A program made the position numbers and the translations under genes. Below the pieces are notes generated by a model. The model worked only from the letters and a program-made list of their open reading frames with translations. It did not search any database and was not told the origin of the DNA. From Kalmusia sp. IMI 367209 (Eukaryota > Ascomycota > Dothideomycetes > Pleosporales > Didymosphaeriaceae), in contig JAPEUQ010000019.1 of NCBI GenBank assembly GCA_027946365.1, positions 434,001-498,000 on the forward strand: DNA of 64,000 bases. Reading direction: 5' to 3'. Shown here piece after piece: positions 23,197-35,436 of the stretch; position 1 is the stretch's first letter, and each line of letters starts with the position of its first letter.

Positions 23197-25565
23197 CTAC
23201 CACAGTTCGCAAGTCGGCTCCTTGGAGGGACAGCTCCATGCCTCCCTGAATCCCCTCTGGTTCGCAACCGTACCCAGAATGCGCACATTGGGCGGCGAGT
23301 GAGGGTCGGAGTAGATCCTGCGGACGGCCTCAGCCGGTCGCCTCTCTCCGCACCACACACCACCGAAGGATAGGTAGAAGAGTTGCTCGCGGGTGTACTC
23401 CTCAAGGCCAGGAAGAAGCTGGTTAGGCTCCTCGGCATTCCTCTTCTGCCACGCGGCAAACGCAGCTGACAAACCGCCGGTGTCAGCAACGTTCTCTCCT
23501 TGTGTGAGCTCTCCATTGACGTGGAGCTGTTCACCGGTAGGCGTTGTGATACTGTACTCTGAGAATTGATCGATGAAGCACTGGGTCTTGTTCTCAAAGG
23601 CAGCGAGCGTTGCGTTGTCCCACCAATCACGGTAGGCACCGTTCTCGTCGTAGTGGCTGCCACTGCTGTCAAAAGCGTGCGTGAGCTCATGGCCTGCGAC
23701 GGCACCGAAAGCGCCGTATGAGACGTATTCGGGAAGGTCAAGATTGAAAAGAGGCTGCTGCATGATACCAGCTGGGAAAGCGATCTCATTGGTGGGTGGG
23801 TTGAAGTAGGCGTTGACTGTCGGCGCGGTCATGAACCAACGGTTCTTGTCGGTCGGGTGCAACAGGTCGTTCCAGGCATTAGTGAGAGAAAAGTTGTTGT
23901 AGGCAAGCCCGTTCTCGAACCACGAATCCGTCACGTTCAAGGGAGCGTAGAAATCAGCCAATGCTTTGGGATCCTGAACATTGGGAGAGATGTCGGGGTA
24001 ACCAATCTTCTCGACCATGTTAAGGACCTTCTGGATAGCCAGTTCCTTGACATCGTCGCTCATCCACTCATACGTTTTCAGCTTGGCCTCGAAAATGTCT
24101 TCAATATCAGTGATGATACGCTCGCCGAATGTCTTCGCCTCAGGGCTGAAAGCTTCGCGGACGAAGAAAGCGCTCTCGATCCACGGCAGGTTGTTATCCA
24201 CATCGGCGAAGCAAGTTCTCCAGCGCTCTGCGACTGCCTCGGGGTCTTTTCCTTGCAGTTCATTCTGGAGACGGCCGTAAGGCGCATTGACTTTGTCTGA
24301 AAGACGCGTGGCCCAAGTCTGGATCAGTACCCACTCCAAGTAAGCATCCAAAGTCTCGGTCGTGGTGTTCTGGAGGACAGATGAAATGTTCTTGAAGTAG
24401 TCGGGCGCCAGCACGATCACATCGCCAATAGTGTAATTGCTGGGTGCAAGTGCCTTGATGAGACGAGAGAACGAGACCTCGGGAAGTAGGTCGTCAGCCT
24501 CAGCGATGGGCATGGGGTTGTAGTAGAATTCGACGTCGCCCGATTGCGAAGCGCTGGGAGCAGCTTCGGAAAGGGCCTTTTCAAGAGTAACAATCTCATC
24601 GGCAAGTTTTGCGTTAGAGTCCTCTGCTCCAAAAAGGGCATCAAACATGCCAACAATAGCGGTCGTGTAGTTGGCAATGGCTTCGTCATCTTCGTAGTAT
24701 TCCTTGGCGTCCAGACCAAGCAATCCAGGTCCAAGAGCAACGGTGGTAATGTTCGGGTTCTTATCTTCAGTCCAAGTCTGTGCTTGAATAATACCGCTGC
24801 CCCCATACAATTGGACCCAGATCAGCTTATCAGTGAGGTCGACAGTTCCATTTCCGGAAGACAGCGCCTCATAAGCGTCCAGGATATCCTGTAGTGGCTT
24901 CGCACCAACTTCATCAATAGCTTCTACATCCATGCAGGAGTCGTAAGCAGTAATCATCTTGTCGAAATTCTGCTTGTCCAACTCGTCGGCGTTTCCAGTA
25001 TCGTAAGTACCATTGATTGAAGTATTGGAAGGGTACGGTGACTCGAGTATAGTCCTCATCAACGCAGTGTTGACGTCTGACATGATGGACAGGACACCAA
25101 TGTCTGAAACATGGTTAATTGCGATTGCCCATTCATGATATTTTCTCGCACTGGAACTTACTTGACTGGTCAGCGCGGAAGTCGTGCGTAGCCCACCAAT
25201 TGGCGCACGTATACGTGGCGAAATCGGTACACGGGTCGACATCAGTATAATTCTTTGCGCGGCCAGCAATGACTGAATCCGCGAAAGATTGGCAGGCCTC
25301 CGTGGTGCAGACATCCTCATCTTGGCGGCGGACTGATCGGGAAGACGACCAATCCCCTACAAAAGGAGGAGGCCTTGCATATGCACGCTTGGAAAGTCCA
25401 GCGACTGATATATTCGTTAGCCTTCGCTTTCTGATGAAGAACATGATACACACTGGGACGCTGGTGCCCGCTGACAGGCGACGCGATGACGCTGCCAAAC
25501 AGAGCGGCGGAAGCTACTAAGAGCTTCCGGCTGGACATTCTTGACGACGACCCTTGGTGGACCAT
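23197..25565 (-). CDS. Secreted M13-family (neprilysin-like) zinc metallopeptidase, 753 aa
   Basis: A peptide-cleaving zinc endopeptidase, predicted secreted. Exons on the minus strand: 25565-25454, 25404-25162 and 25103-23197. Intron 1 is 49 nt (GTGTGT, CTAACG branch, ATCAG) and intron 2 is 58 nt (GTAAGT...TTCAG), both phase 1. Residues 10-30 form a signal peptide (KLLVASAALFGSVIASP). The N-terminal M13 domain has the usual cysteines (VCTTEACQSFA, DPCTDFATYTCANWW). The active site is intact: NAYF, HELTH (residues 590-594), GENVAD for the third zinc ligand, and the terminal CELW. Several N-glycosylation sequons are visible. The length is typical of the family. Fungal neprilysin homologues are thought to trim extracellular peptides; the actual substrate is unknown. 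Confidence 0.95.
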
Positions 25566-26896
25566 TTTGACAATGCGCTTGAACTCCTGTCCTTCGCGTG
25601 GAGCAACAGAAGACCGGTAAGCATATCGGCGAGGGCGGACGAGGTAATCTTATACTGGAGCAATATTCAAAATCCTACCAGGAATCCTCGTACAGGCCAA
25701 TTGGGCTAGGTCCATCGGCTCGGAGCGTAGGAGCAGGTGGCGACAAGGTAGACGTTGTATTGATGTTGTGGGAAGGCCCTGCCAAGACAAGTCTAGTATG
25801 TGTGAGGAAGGAGGGAGCGGTGACGGGGAAGGTGCCAAGATGCAGCCAAGGAAGATTGTCGTGCCTCGGCAGCACTTTACATGATGATAAGCATGACCTC
25901 CCTGCAGCCTCCCCATCAATAACGTAGCCGAGACAACAGCGTTGGCGTCCTGGTTGCTGGAAGGAAGCATTATGGTACCGGTGCGTCGGCTATGCCGAGA
26001 GATATTGTTTCATGCAACACGCTGTTTCGCTGGTATCCTGGCCACTGGGGGCGGATAATTGGCTGCTCTGGCCGCATAAAGGCGGGGAGATGACCTGGGA
26101 CGAAATTGCAAAGTGAGCCCTGGCCCCAGATTTGCCTACTGATGCACACGCCACTGCCTGGCTCTCTGGTGATGAAGTAAGCGTCAGCAGTTTCGACCAC
26201 AGATACCCCAACACAGATCCTGAGTGTGGCTTGGAGGGTCGAGTACGCTGATCTGATCGTGACCGTGGCTTAGAGCAATGAACGCAGTGGCCCCCCACTG
26301 TCGTTACACATCAACTAGGACATTGGGTTCGCCGGCTGCGGCGTCACGTTGGCGAGATTCCTTACGTGCGTTAGCCCAGGTGACTAAAATATCACTTCTA
26401 AGTCTGGAAGTGATGAGGTGGGAATCAGGTTGCGCTGGAGGCGAAGATTGAGATCCGCACAGGAATTATTGTCTGCATTGAACATTGGGGCGTAGAGAGG
26501 GGGTGAATCAGTGAGGCAACATAGTTAGGACGGAAGAACTGCTGAGATAGGCGAAGGCGATGAGTTTATTTCGAAGAGATGACCAAGACATAGGCGATAC
26601 CAAACACGTATGTGGTACTCGACAGAAAACATGACCCAATAATTACGCATACATTCACTGTACGAAAAGATATTCGTTTAAAGAGGCCAGCTCATATGGC
26701 ACTAATTCAGAACGGAAGACGTGATGACGTCACCAATTTCTGTCCTCTCAGTGGCGCTCACTTTCCATCCCAATAGTGCCTAGCGTAACAACACTTTGAA
26801 CTATACAGTGCATTTAGACGTGATCCTCGTTTTTTCTTCAATATACTCATCAAACCTTAGCATATCTCAGACGTCTAAAAAGGCTACAATGGGCAC
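25566..26896. other. Intergenic region
   Basis: 1.33 kb between the M13 gene start and the end of the siderophore transporter gene. Overlapping open frames of about 100 codons at 25598-25970 lack protein character. Presumed to hold the M13 promoter. Confidence 0.45.
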
Positions 26897-28759
26897 TTAA
26901 ACGACACGTCCCTTAACCTGCTTCAAGTTCTTGATGCTGATGTCCCTCCAGAATGCGGCAGCAACCAATGCCCCAGAAAGCATGCAGATACTAGTGATCA
27001 GCATCAGCCTTTGTGACTCGGCATACGCATTTGCTATTCCCGTTCTAGCCGGCGAGCCCCACGGATACGAGAGCTGAGTCGGAAGCGACGAGTACACGTC
27101 CTTTACATTAACCTCTGCAGGAAGATGTCTCGCGAGCGCTTCGGGAAATGTGCCGGTCCAGATAGCTGCCGAGACGGTACTGCCGACTGCGCTACCAATG
27201 CTGCAGAACAGATTGAGCACCGCGATGATGACTGCCATATGCTGATGGTCTGACGGTGCCATCATCGCAAGCTCGCCTGCAATGACGATAGTACCACCTG
27301 CGAGAGCCGTGAAGATCTGCGTCATGCAGATATATCCAATGCTGGTTCCCGGCGTCCTGAAGTGGATCATGAGGCCAATGGCGAGTATATCCAAAGGTAG
27401 GGCAAAAAACACGGCAGTCCACTTGAATCGGCCCGTGTACCTGATCGCAGGGCCAACAGCTACGAGACACCATAGACAGGATCCTACGCGATAAATGGAA
27501 CTGACGTAGCTGGCGTTGGTTACACTCAAGTTCCACACAACCTGCAACATTGACCCAAAGTAGCTTCCCCAGACAGCGCTGTTGAAGAATACGAAGATGA
27601 ACATGATGCCCGCTAAGAACACTGTTTGGTCGAGGAGCAGGCTATATGGGATGAACGTAACCGGCGCAAAGAACTTCTCCCAAATTGGGAAGACGATAAG
27701 GAGGAGGCCACCGAAGACAATCATACAGATTATCATCGGCGACTCCCATTGCTTGGCTTGGTATGACCACAGGCTGAACGGAAGGAGGAATAATGCCATA
27801 CCCGCCACTAAGATTAGTATGCCCACCAAGTCCACATCAATACAGAATTGCTTGACAGCCGTCAGGCTCCAATTGAACTTATTCACCTCGATGAGACCCA
27901 TCTTTCTGGCCTTGTGGTCGTTCCATAGGAAGAGCGCTGCAAGAGGGATAACGACCACAGGAATGATGATGCAAAATATGCCAAACGCCCAACGCCACCC
28001 AGGACCATTGAGTACGCTTTCTGAGATCGGTCCGCCGAGCCAGGTCGTGATAATGTAGGGAGATGTAGCGAAGGACAGCATCAGCGCACGATTCTTAAGT
28101 GTCGAAGTGTCGGCAACGAAAACGGTTAAGCAGTAGCTGACACCTTGAGATCTAATCGAAGCGTCAGCAGTCAGAACATGGCATTATATAGGCGTGATAT
28201 ACCCTGTGGATGAGAAGACCTGTGCTGCAGCATAGGTCTGCACATTCTTGCAAGCGGCCATCATGATGTATCCCATAACCCACACGAACAATGACAGAAG
28301 GAGACCCTGCGGACGACCCCACGTATCGAGTAGCTTGGCGAGTGGAATTTTCGATAAGCCTCCGATGATCGAAGACATGATGCCGACGGCGGCAGTTAAG
28401 GAGTGTAGACGGAACGCACTGACGACGTATGGATTCATGGCTCGGAGAACGACTTCTTGAATCGACGTCACGAAGTATATCCACCATATGCTGCCCTCAA
28501 AGTCAGCTACTGCCTTTAATTGTAGTCTTAGTGTAGAGACTTACATTACGTAGGCCGCTACCAGCTGCCATTTTGTCCATACCGTAGTCGCTGCCTCTAC
28601 CTTCTTTACACCGGTCTGAGCATTAGATGATATTTTCTCCTCGCTGTCTGGCTCGGATGGGGTGGGAATCTCATCACCCTTCTCCGGATCGATTGAACCA
28701 TCCTGACGAGGTGCTACGGTAGCCGATTCATCAACCTTGGTCTTAGAAAAGAGGCCCAT
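26897..28759 (-). CDS. Siderophore-iron transporter, MFS (MirB/Sit1-like), 585 aa
   Basis: A plasma-membrane proton symporter importing ferric siderophores. Exons on the minus strand: 28759-28545, 28490-28203 and 28151-26897; introns are 54 nt (GTAAGT...GGCAG) and 51 nt (GTATAT...GATTAG), both phase 2. The start MGLFSKTK is preferred over an in-frame codon 23 positions upstream. A 60-residue acidic cytosolic tail leads into about 14 hydrophobic segments. The stretch LLDTWGRPQG, the AACKNVQTYAAAQVF helix and the block SYCLTVFVADTSTLKNRAL are characteristic of fungal siderophore transporters. An ATCAGATAA site, the SreA-type consensus, lies about 370 bp upstream, so iron repression is expected. 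No siderophore synthetase is in the window, so it may take up xenosiderophores or serve a pathway encoded elsewhere. Confidence 0.95.
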
Positions 28760-29129
28760 TGCAAATGACTTCGAAAGAACAGGGCGCTGAATACGAAAGT
28801 TGCAACAATCCGTGAGTTCCAAGACCAAACTGCAAGCGTCCCCATCTTAAATCTATGTCCAGAACCCGCCACAACAACCCGCTACCCGACCTCGCACTTC
28901 AAGAGCTAGGCCCCAAACTTCTCATTGTAGCCCCCATCCACAGAAGTGGGTACGCCCTGCTTCGCGAAGTCCTTTCCCACCCCTTGGCGATTGTCCATCA
29001 CCACCGATTCCGGGAAGGTGTCCGCTCCATCAAGTGCCAATGTATCATCGTCGCAGCGCCACGATCAGAGTTTTAAAGCAACTGGTTTCCAGCACATAAT
29101 AGCGTTGCGGCTTTCCATCAATCACCATC

Positions 29130-29138
29130 TTATCTGAT
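29130..29138 (-). promoter_or_regulatory. Putative SreA/GATA iron-regulator site
   Basis: Reading on the minus strand the sequence is ATCAGATAA, an exact match to the ATCWGATAA consensus bound by fungal SreA-type GATA repressors. It is on the coding strand of the siderophore transporter gene, about 370 bp before its ATG. Position, orientation and target class agree; binding itself is inference. Confidence 0.65.
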
Positions 29139-29141
29139 GAT

Positions 29142-29351
29142 CTAAGTGGGGCCGAACTTCGGGCGGAGCACACGGCCTTCCTCATCTGGGCGCCAACGCG
29201 GGTCCCAAGGCACGCGTATGGATCGAGGTTGACTTTTAATGGTGCGCAGTGTTGAAGGGTTTTCAATCTCAGGCGGCTGTTGGATGGGAACTGGATGAGA
29301 TGCTTGTGCTTGGGCGAGGTCTCGTGCGATTAAGAACAGGCATTTAGACAT
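29142..29351 (-). CDS. Possible small protein, 69 aa
   Basis: An uninterrupted frame beginning MSKCLFLIARDLAQAQ and ending RVLRPKFGPT, with a proline/arginine-rich second half (PWDPRWRPDEEG). The composition looks protein-like, but there is no recognised domain, no signal peptide and no splice evidence. If real, it lies immediately upstream of the transporter promoter, its stop only 4 bp from the SreA-like site. It may equally be chance. Confidence 0.28.
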   Translation of the reverse strand: MSKCLFLIARDLAQAQASHPVPIQQPPEIENPSTLRTIKSQPRSIRVPWDPRWRPDEEGRVLRPKFGPT

Positions 29352-29985
29352 TATTTACGGGTCCAATGCTAGGAGTTGCGGAATCGGATTGATATATATA
29401 AGATTCATTTCAGCGAGTATATTGCTAAGGATAAGAGCAGAGGTAGCCTGATTGCGATTGCCAACATAATGCTCGAGAATGAACGGCCGGGTCGGCCCTT
29501 TAGTCGCTACGCTACAAGTCCACTGTGGAGCCGCCCATACAAGGTTCCACAGCGAAGCAATGCCCCAATGCGAGCCACTTTCATGTAGAGCCGATTCGAA
29601 GCTAGCCCGCTGGTCTAGCGGCGTTGTAGCATCCAGATGCGATGACAGGGTGTGATGGTTCTGGTAGCTGCTCGCTTGTTCTAGCATCTTCGGCAACATC
29701 CGGGAAGCTTCGCGCACTTTCATTGGTCAATTTCATTACGTCAGATAGAAGCTGGACGAATCAGCGACAAGGGTCGAGATCATACCATCAAACGTCATGA
29801 ACATTCTACAGCTTCAGACGAAATAAGTATATAAACAATCGCTACGTATAGACAAGTCTTCATCATAGAATAAGTCAAAATCACAACCACAATACCACTG
29901 CAACTATTACCTGCAAACAAAGCCAATCTCGCCCTATCATATAACAAACACCCTGACAGACTTCTTCGACAACACAATAGTCACA
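29352..29985. other. Intergenic region
   Basis: 634 bp. A TATA-like run (agtatataaac) at about 29827 sits 160 bp before the next gene and is a plausible promoter element. Nothing else was recognised. Confidence 0.4.
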
Positions 29986-30414
29986 ATGTCCGCCTTCGAA
30001 GTCTTCTCTTTCCACGACACCCACAACAACACTATAAGATACCTCTTCAACCCCTCCAAGCGCCTGAACAACAGCGACGAAGGGCCCGCGCTCCTCGACC
30101 AAGTCATCGAAACCTTCGACCCGGAGCTCGACGCCGCGCCCTCACCAGCCATCCCCGAGCCCAAAGCAGGCACAGAGCTCTTCCAATACAGGGCGCGCGA
30201 CGGCGCGGATGTGAGGTATCAATTCGATCCTACGGCTGTCAATGGCAAGCAGTACGTTGTCGCGATACATCGGGAGCCGGCGAATTGGGGTAACTTGAGG
30301 GAGGAGGATTTGGGTGTGGAGGATGAGAGTGAGCTTAGGAGAAGCTTTGAGGAGAGGGATGGGAAAATGGGGCTGAAGAGGAGAGATTCGGTGATGGATC
30401 TGGACACGGAGTGA
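29986..30414 (+). CDS. Conserved-looking hypothetical protein, 142 aa
   Basis: A single-exon frame with a good start context (cacaATGtc) and C-ending codon bias through its first half. The protein begins MSAFEVFSFHDTHNNTIRY and contains two similar segments: HDTHNNTIRYLFNP near residue 10 and RDGADVRYQFDP near residue 70. These may be an internal duplication of about 60 residues. The C-terminus is highly charged, ending RRDSVMDLDTE. There is no signal peptide or membrane helix. Function unknown. Confidence 0.58.
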   Translation: MSAFEVFSFHDTHNNTIRYLFNPSKRLNNSDEGPALLDQVIETFDPELDAAPSPAIPEPKAGTELFQYRARDGADVRYQFDPTAVNGKQYVVAIHREPANWGNLREEDLGVEDESELRRSFEERDGKMGLKRRDSVMDLDTE

Positions 30415-31108
30415 GGAGAGAGGTGCCAGGTGTTGCGAAAGCACTTTAGTGCGCCCGCGAGCGCACGATTTTCGCTCCTTCTAAAGGATTGCTAAGTTAG
30501 ATGAGTGTCGCGTTAGAAAAGCCGAAAGACTGCCTCACTACTGAATAGGTTTGTCTGTTATGCTACGGGGCTAGGCAAGGGCCTAGAGATGCTTTGTAGA
30601 CCAAATTTTCCAGATCCATACATTACACACCACAGATAGCACATTACTGTGCATTTCGGGTGTCATACTGTCCGTCGCTTCCAAAGCTTCATGTAAAAAG
30701 GGAATGGGGCAAAGATCATCATATACGATGACTATTGTGAGGATCTTGATACGCGCGTAAGAGGAGTCGCGCTACTCTGGGAATGAACGGGTTGGTTTGA
30801 AGAGAAATAATCGAAGAATTAAATATATTTCAAAGCCTATGATCACGGTTATTTTCATAAATGACGTATACAATTTATAAACTGTCAACTTGCTTTTATT
30901 ACATAAGTCTAGTAGCGGATCCATGCGCTGCACTAGTTTCGTGAATCAGCTTCCGTCTCCTTTTGCCCAAAACAAATCATCCGAGAAAAGAAAACGCTTG
31001 GGAACTTCACATGGGATGAAATATGCATAGAGAAGTGATCACAAGATATCTAATGCTGAAAGGAGTGCTGAGAGAAATTATATACATTGCAATACACTAC
31101 TACGAATA
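30415..31108. other. Intergenic region
   Basis: 694 bp between convergent genes. A GC-rich inverted repeat (gtgcgc...gcgcac, 6-bp arms) at 30450-30467 follows the stop of the 142-aa gene. Otherwise AT-rich with nothing recognised. Confidence 0.4.
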
Positions 31109-34100
31109 TCAGGCAAGGTAGCTATCCCAAAGGTCTAGTTTCCATAGCTCTGGTTTAGATAGATTAGAGATATACTCGATCGAGTGACACTCTGCAGAGT
31201 AGTCAATATCGTTCTCAAATTTCCAATCATGAATCATCCGAGCCAGCACCCAATGCTTCTGCGCCCATGCGCGGTACACTGCTCTGACATAGTTCGCATT
31301 CCGCCTCCCTTCTATATCTGCTCCTAAATTCAGCAGAAAGCTCACCATGTCTAAGCGACCGTGTTCTGCAGCACCTTCTATAGCTGTCCTTCCATTATAC
31401 AGTGCTGGCGGTGCATTAATATCCGCTCCGGCTTCTAGCAGTAGGTGAACAATGTCAAATCGACCTGAGATAGCCCCATATTGAAGTGCCGTTGCCCCAG
31501 AGGCTCTTGTTGGACTAGCATTGACGTTTGCACCCTTCGATAGAAGTTTCTTTACCAATTCTGAGTTACCATGTTGTGACGCACATTGCAGAGCAGAAAT
31601 GGCATAGGAATCGTTGAATCCACCTCCGCTTTCGTCGAGAATATTTGGATCCCCGCCCTGTTCTAGAAGATATTCCGCAACTTCGTATTGGTGATAGCTT
31701 AGAGCATGATGAATAGAAGATCGAACGTATGAACGAACTTCAGTTCCTCGTATCCACTGCTGGAAGCTTACTCTGTCCAAGCCCACAGCTTTTCCCATAA
31801 TATCTATCAGAGCCATATCTCCGAACTGAATGGCAATACCGTATGCTTGTAGGAAATGTCTCCTGGAGTCCGGATCCTGATTTTCACTCAAGGCATTCTT
31901 GTAATGAGCAATCATAGTTTCTTTAATGACTGTGTGTTCGCTTACGAAAGCCTTTGCGAGAGCATTGATGGGCCTTTTGAGTGTGTCTGTACCGGTCCTG
32001 AATCCGAAGTGTACTAGACAGTTTACAGTGGTATTTGAAAATAACGAATCGTCTGGCCAGTGACCACATTCCAATAGCAATAACACCGCGTTCAGTCTTT
32101 CGTACATGACTGCCATACATAGGACTGCTAAAGCATCGTCGGGATGAATCTTTCGAGTTTCAACCACCTCTTTCAAAAGTTGTAAATCTGAGTCATCTTC
32201 TCTGATAGAATGGATAAGAATTGGTAATTGGTACCGCGCATCCAGGGGAAATGGATAGCTCTTGGTGAGCTCAGTAACGAATGACCAGTCGAATCTTTCA
32301 ACACATCTGAGAAGGCATTGAACCGTTATCCATGGTCTTCGCTGTTCTACTGCCATGTCAAATACTCGCAGTAATAATTGTTTGTCTCCCCCATTGATTG
32401 CGTTGACCAAAGGATTCCAACAATATTCCTTATGAGTGCGAGTACCGTGTTCAGTCCTGAATACGTAGTGTCCCACACCGTTGCCAATGCTTTTAGGTAT
32501 TTCACAGAGGCACTTAGTAGCGGTCGGAAATTGAGCATGGAACTCAAGCAACAGGTCAAAGAGTTCAAGACATGCGTTTTCCAAAACAAGTTGTATAGGT
32601 CTCATGACTGGACCAGACCAAAATTGCGGGAATTCGCTTAGATGACCATGAAATTCCGGAACGTACTGACAGATGGCGTCTGGACGCGCACCATTCTCTA
32701 ACAAAATCCGAGCAATATGAACGTCTCTGTAGATAGTGGACAGCTGGAGAGGAAGTAGAGGACCAGTCTGATTGGCATCAGCTCCTTTTGACAACAAGTA
32801 TTGAACGAGTTCCGCTTTCCTACCAGCTATCGCAATGTGGATCGCAGCCGTGCCCAACAATTTGAGAGTGATGTTCCCAGACAGATCGATTTCCAAGTCA
32901 TGTCCTTCAGGACGGTCACCGGCCCAATTCCAAAAGGATTCAGTTCCGGATGCACAACTTTGGATGCTGATTCCTTGATTCAAAAGCCGGAATGCAAGCT
33001 CCTCGTGCCCATGATATAATGCGTACACTAACGGGCTGCCTCTGCCTGCCTCATCAGTTGCATTGATGTCGAATCCTTCTGCCTGTAAAAATTCTAGAAC
33101 AGCCCAATCACCGTGTGAAGCGGCCGCTTCGAACATAACCCAGGGTTGCTTCTTCCACTGGATCCAAGTTGATGGTTGCTTTGATATCAAAAAGTCCAGG
33201 ATCTCGATGTCGCCTCGAAACACGGCGAGAGGAAATACTTCACTCCCAATGCCAATGACCGAGTGATCTACCAAAAGGCATAGAATACTAAGGTTCGCGT
33301 AACGAGTCGCAAGCACGGAAATTGGTGTACTCTTCTGTTCCAGCGGGACACCCTTCGCACCGCGTTCAAGCAAATCTTTTACCATAATCTCTTTGCAGTT
33401 TATGACCGCTAATTCGAGTAGAGACACTTTTCCCAGGTCAGGATTTATGTAGTCGATAGTATAGTAATTAATGTTGGTCCCTGCATCCAGAAGCATGTGG
33501 ACCAAAGCGAAGTTTTCGCCACGAGCCGCTGGGATCAAGAGTTTCTCTGCGACTGCCTTCATTGATAGCACGCTCATTTTGAGCATTCGACTTAGGAAGT
33601 CTCGATTTAGCTTTTCTCGGGTAAATGTGACAATGCTTTTGGTGCAATACTCGATCTCAAAATTGTTGGAAATCAGATTGACAACGTGCTTCAGTAACTC
33701 CAACTGTTTTTGGAATGGTGAGAGGTCATAGTGGCTCTCAAGATTGATGTCTAAGGAACGATCCCGTTGAGCCGGTAGGAAGGGGTTCGGATCGAATATT
33801 GCAGGAGAACAACGGTACATAGAGTGATGAACATTCTCCACCAAACGGAAGGAAAAAAGATGTTTAATATCATCTTCAAATCTTGAAAGACGAGTCTGCA
33901 GTCCCTCTGTGAATGGAGAAATGCCCGCAGGTGGCGCTGCGGTGGGATCAGCTGGCGATACACTCTGACCGTCGATATGCGGTGTAAAGGTTGTACTAAA
34001 GATGCGCATAAAGTGGTGCCACGGCGTGTTCTCGCTGACGGAGAGAAGAGAATCATTGGAAAAAAGTCTAGCGCGCGATTTTTCAGAGAACCGATGAGAT

Positions 34101-34705
34101 TGGATGGCTTCCAAATCTACATGAAGGGTTGGGGATAAACTTCTGGGAGTATAGATAGCTACATCTGGAGGAGGTGAAGGACGTGCTAGTTCTTGTGCTA
34201 CTACAATTTATTAGCCATTGCTTACTTCGTGTTAATTGGCTGAACGGACGCGTTTGGTATCGTTCGAAAGTGGTTCTCTCATAGTTCCTTCTCTGCTTCT
34301 TGATCTTTGCATTCGACACATGCACACCACGGACTACGACAGTAGTGTCAGCTTTGCCTCTAGACTCTCGCTCTTCTAAGCACGAGATAATATAATTCCA
34401 TTCTGTTGCCGAGATCCTTTTCTTCTGCTTCAGATTCCACTTTCTGAAATTTCGTTCGTATTGCGACTTCCTGCTAAAGAATCAGTTCGGAAATATGATC
34501 AATGATGACTAACCAACCACGGTTTCCCCAGGAGCTCCAAATAATAGGCTGAAAATTGTACATACGTTGCATCGAAACCGTACTCTCTGGCCATGTGTTC
34601 CTGTATTTTATGGAGAGGCCACGAATGCTCGACCCAGAGCCGACATATTTCTTCTTTGTATCCCATCCACAATGCATCTATTGCACGTCTCTTAGATGTC
34701 GACAT
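31109..34705 (-). CDS. Clr5-domain ankyrin-repeat protein (about 1153 aa)
   Basis: Exons on the minus strand: 34705-34566, 34470-34226 and 34185-31109. Intron 1 (95 nt, GTATGT...AGCAG, phase 2) joins EYGFDAT to KSQYERNFRKW and so completes an N-terminal Clr5 domain (PF14420 type), a small putative DNA-binding module in fungi. Intron 2 is very short: donor GTAAGC at 34225 with several in-frame acceptors giving 25 to 40 nt; the 40-nt option is used here. The rest is a long helical protein with ankyrin repeats, diverged in the middle and clear near the end (SALQCASQHGNSELVKKLL, TALQYGAISGRFDIVHLLL, GRTAIEGAAEHGRLDMVSFLL). Such proteins are numerous and variable in ascomycetes, and their roles are mostly unknown. 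There is no catalytic motif. Confidence 0.83.
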
Positions 34706-35436
34706 GGCACAGCCTTGTGCTATCGCTTCGCTGATAACGTGGTCTCCACGCGTATGATTGGTACGATCAAGGGGATAAGGCGAGAGCAGATAGTCTGTAG
34801 ATGAGAGACCACTTTTGCACTATGAAGTCTTTCAGAATTACAGATAGACTGCAGACTGAAAGGCTATCGTGGCTGTTCAACCTCAATTATCGGGCTCAGA
34901 CCAGCACCGGTGAAACTCTAATATACTGGATGTCGGGTAACGCATAGTCTATTGGCTGGAGCCAAAGATTGCATTTTGCCCTTGTATCTTCATTGGTGGT
35001 TGCTAAAAAGAGGCTTGGGCCACGTCACCCGCAGACACCTAGTTCGTGATAGGCTTGTGCCAAAAGTCTGCCTTTCGGTGTGCGTCACCACACCCTTTTA
35101 TATCGGAACATTTTATTGGCAGAGGCTAGGAGTTGCTTCTGGTGTGATTGGTAGTTGCCGCGAGCTGCAATTAATCACGATCATGACTGCATCCGGAGGA
35201 CTCACTGAGGATCGCTCTTGCGTCTGGAGATTTCAGCGTTCATCATCATTGGCTAAGGCCAAAAGCAGAATTTTCATATGGCGTATACCGTTACACAAAA
35301 GCATATTCCTATAAGTAATCTTACGTACTGAGTTAGCGAACAACACATATCTGCAAAACTCATTGATATCTGGGCCATACTTGACTGGCTATCTTACCTC
35401 CATGACACATCTTGTCGGTCGATCTTTATCTTCCCG
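34706..35436. other. Intergenic region
   Basis: 731 bp upstream of both the Clr5-ankyrin gene and the microprotein gene, hence a likely divergent promoter region. Paired CCAAT/ATTGG-like motifs (attggtac near 34758; ctattggctgg near 34949) are visible. No gene is supported. Confidence 0.4.

Noticed and set aside
25598..25970. Overlapping open frames of about 106-109 codons on both strands
   Set aside because: Both strands open over the same bases, composition not protein-like, no splice partners.
28855..29137. Plus-strand frames upstream of the siderophore transporter
   Set aside because: They overlap the transporter's promoter including the SreA-like site and lack protein-like patterning.
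30450..30467. GC-rich 6-bp hairpin after the 142-aa gene
   Set aside because: Looks like an intrinsic terminator, but RNA polymerase II genes do not use such terminators; noted only as an inverted repeat.
34952..35314. 120-codon plus-strand frame
   Set aside because: Arg/Cys/Trp-rich chance composition, no recognisable segment, and adjacent to a better-supported spliced gene.
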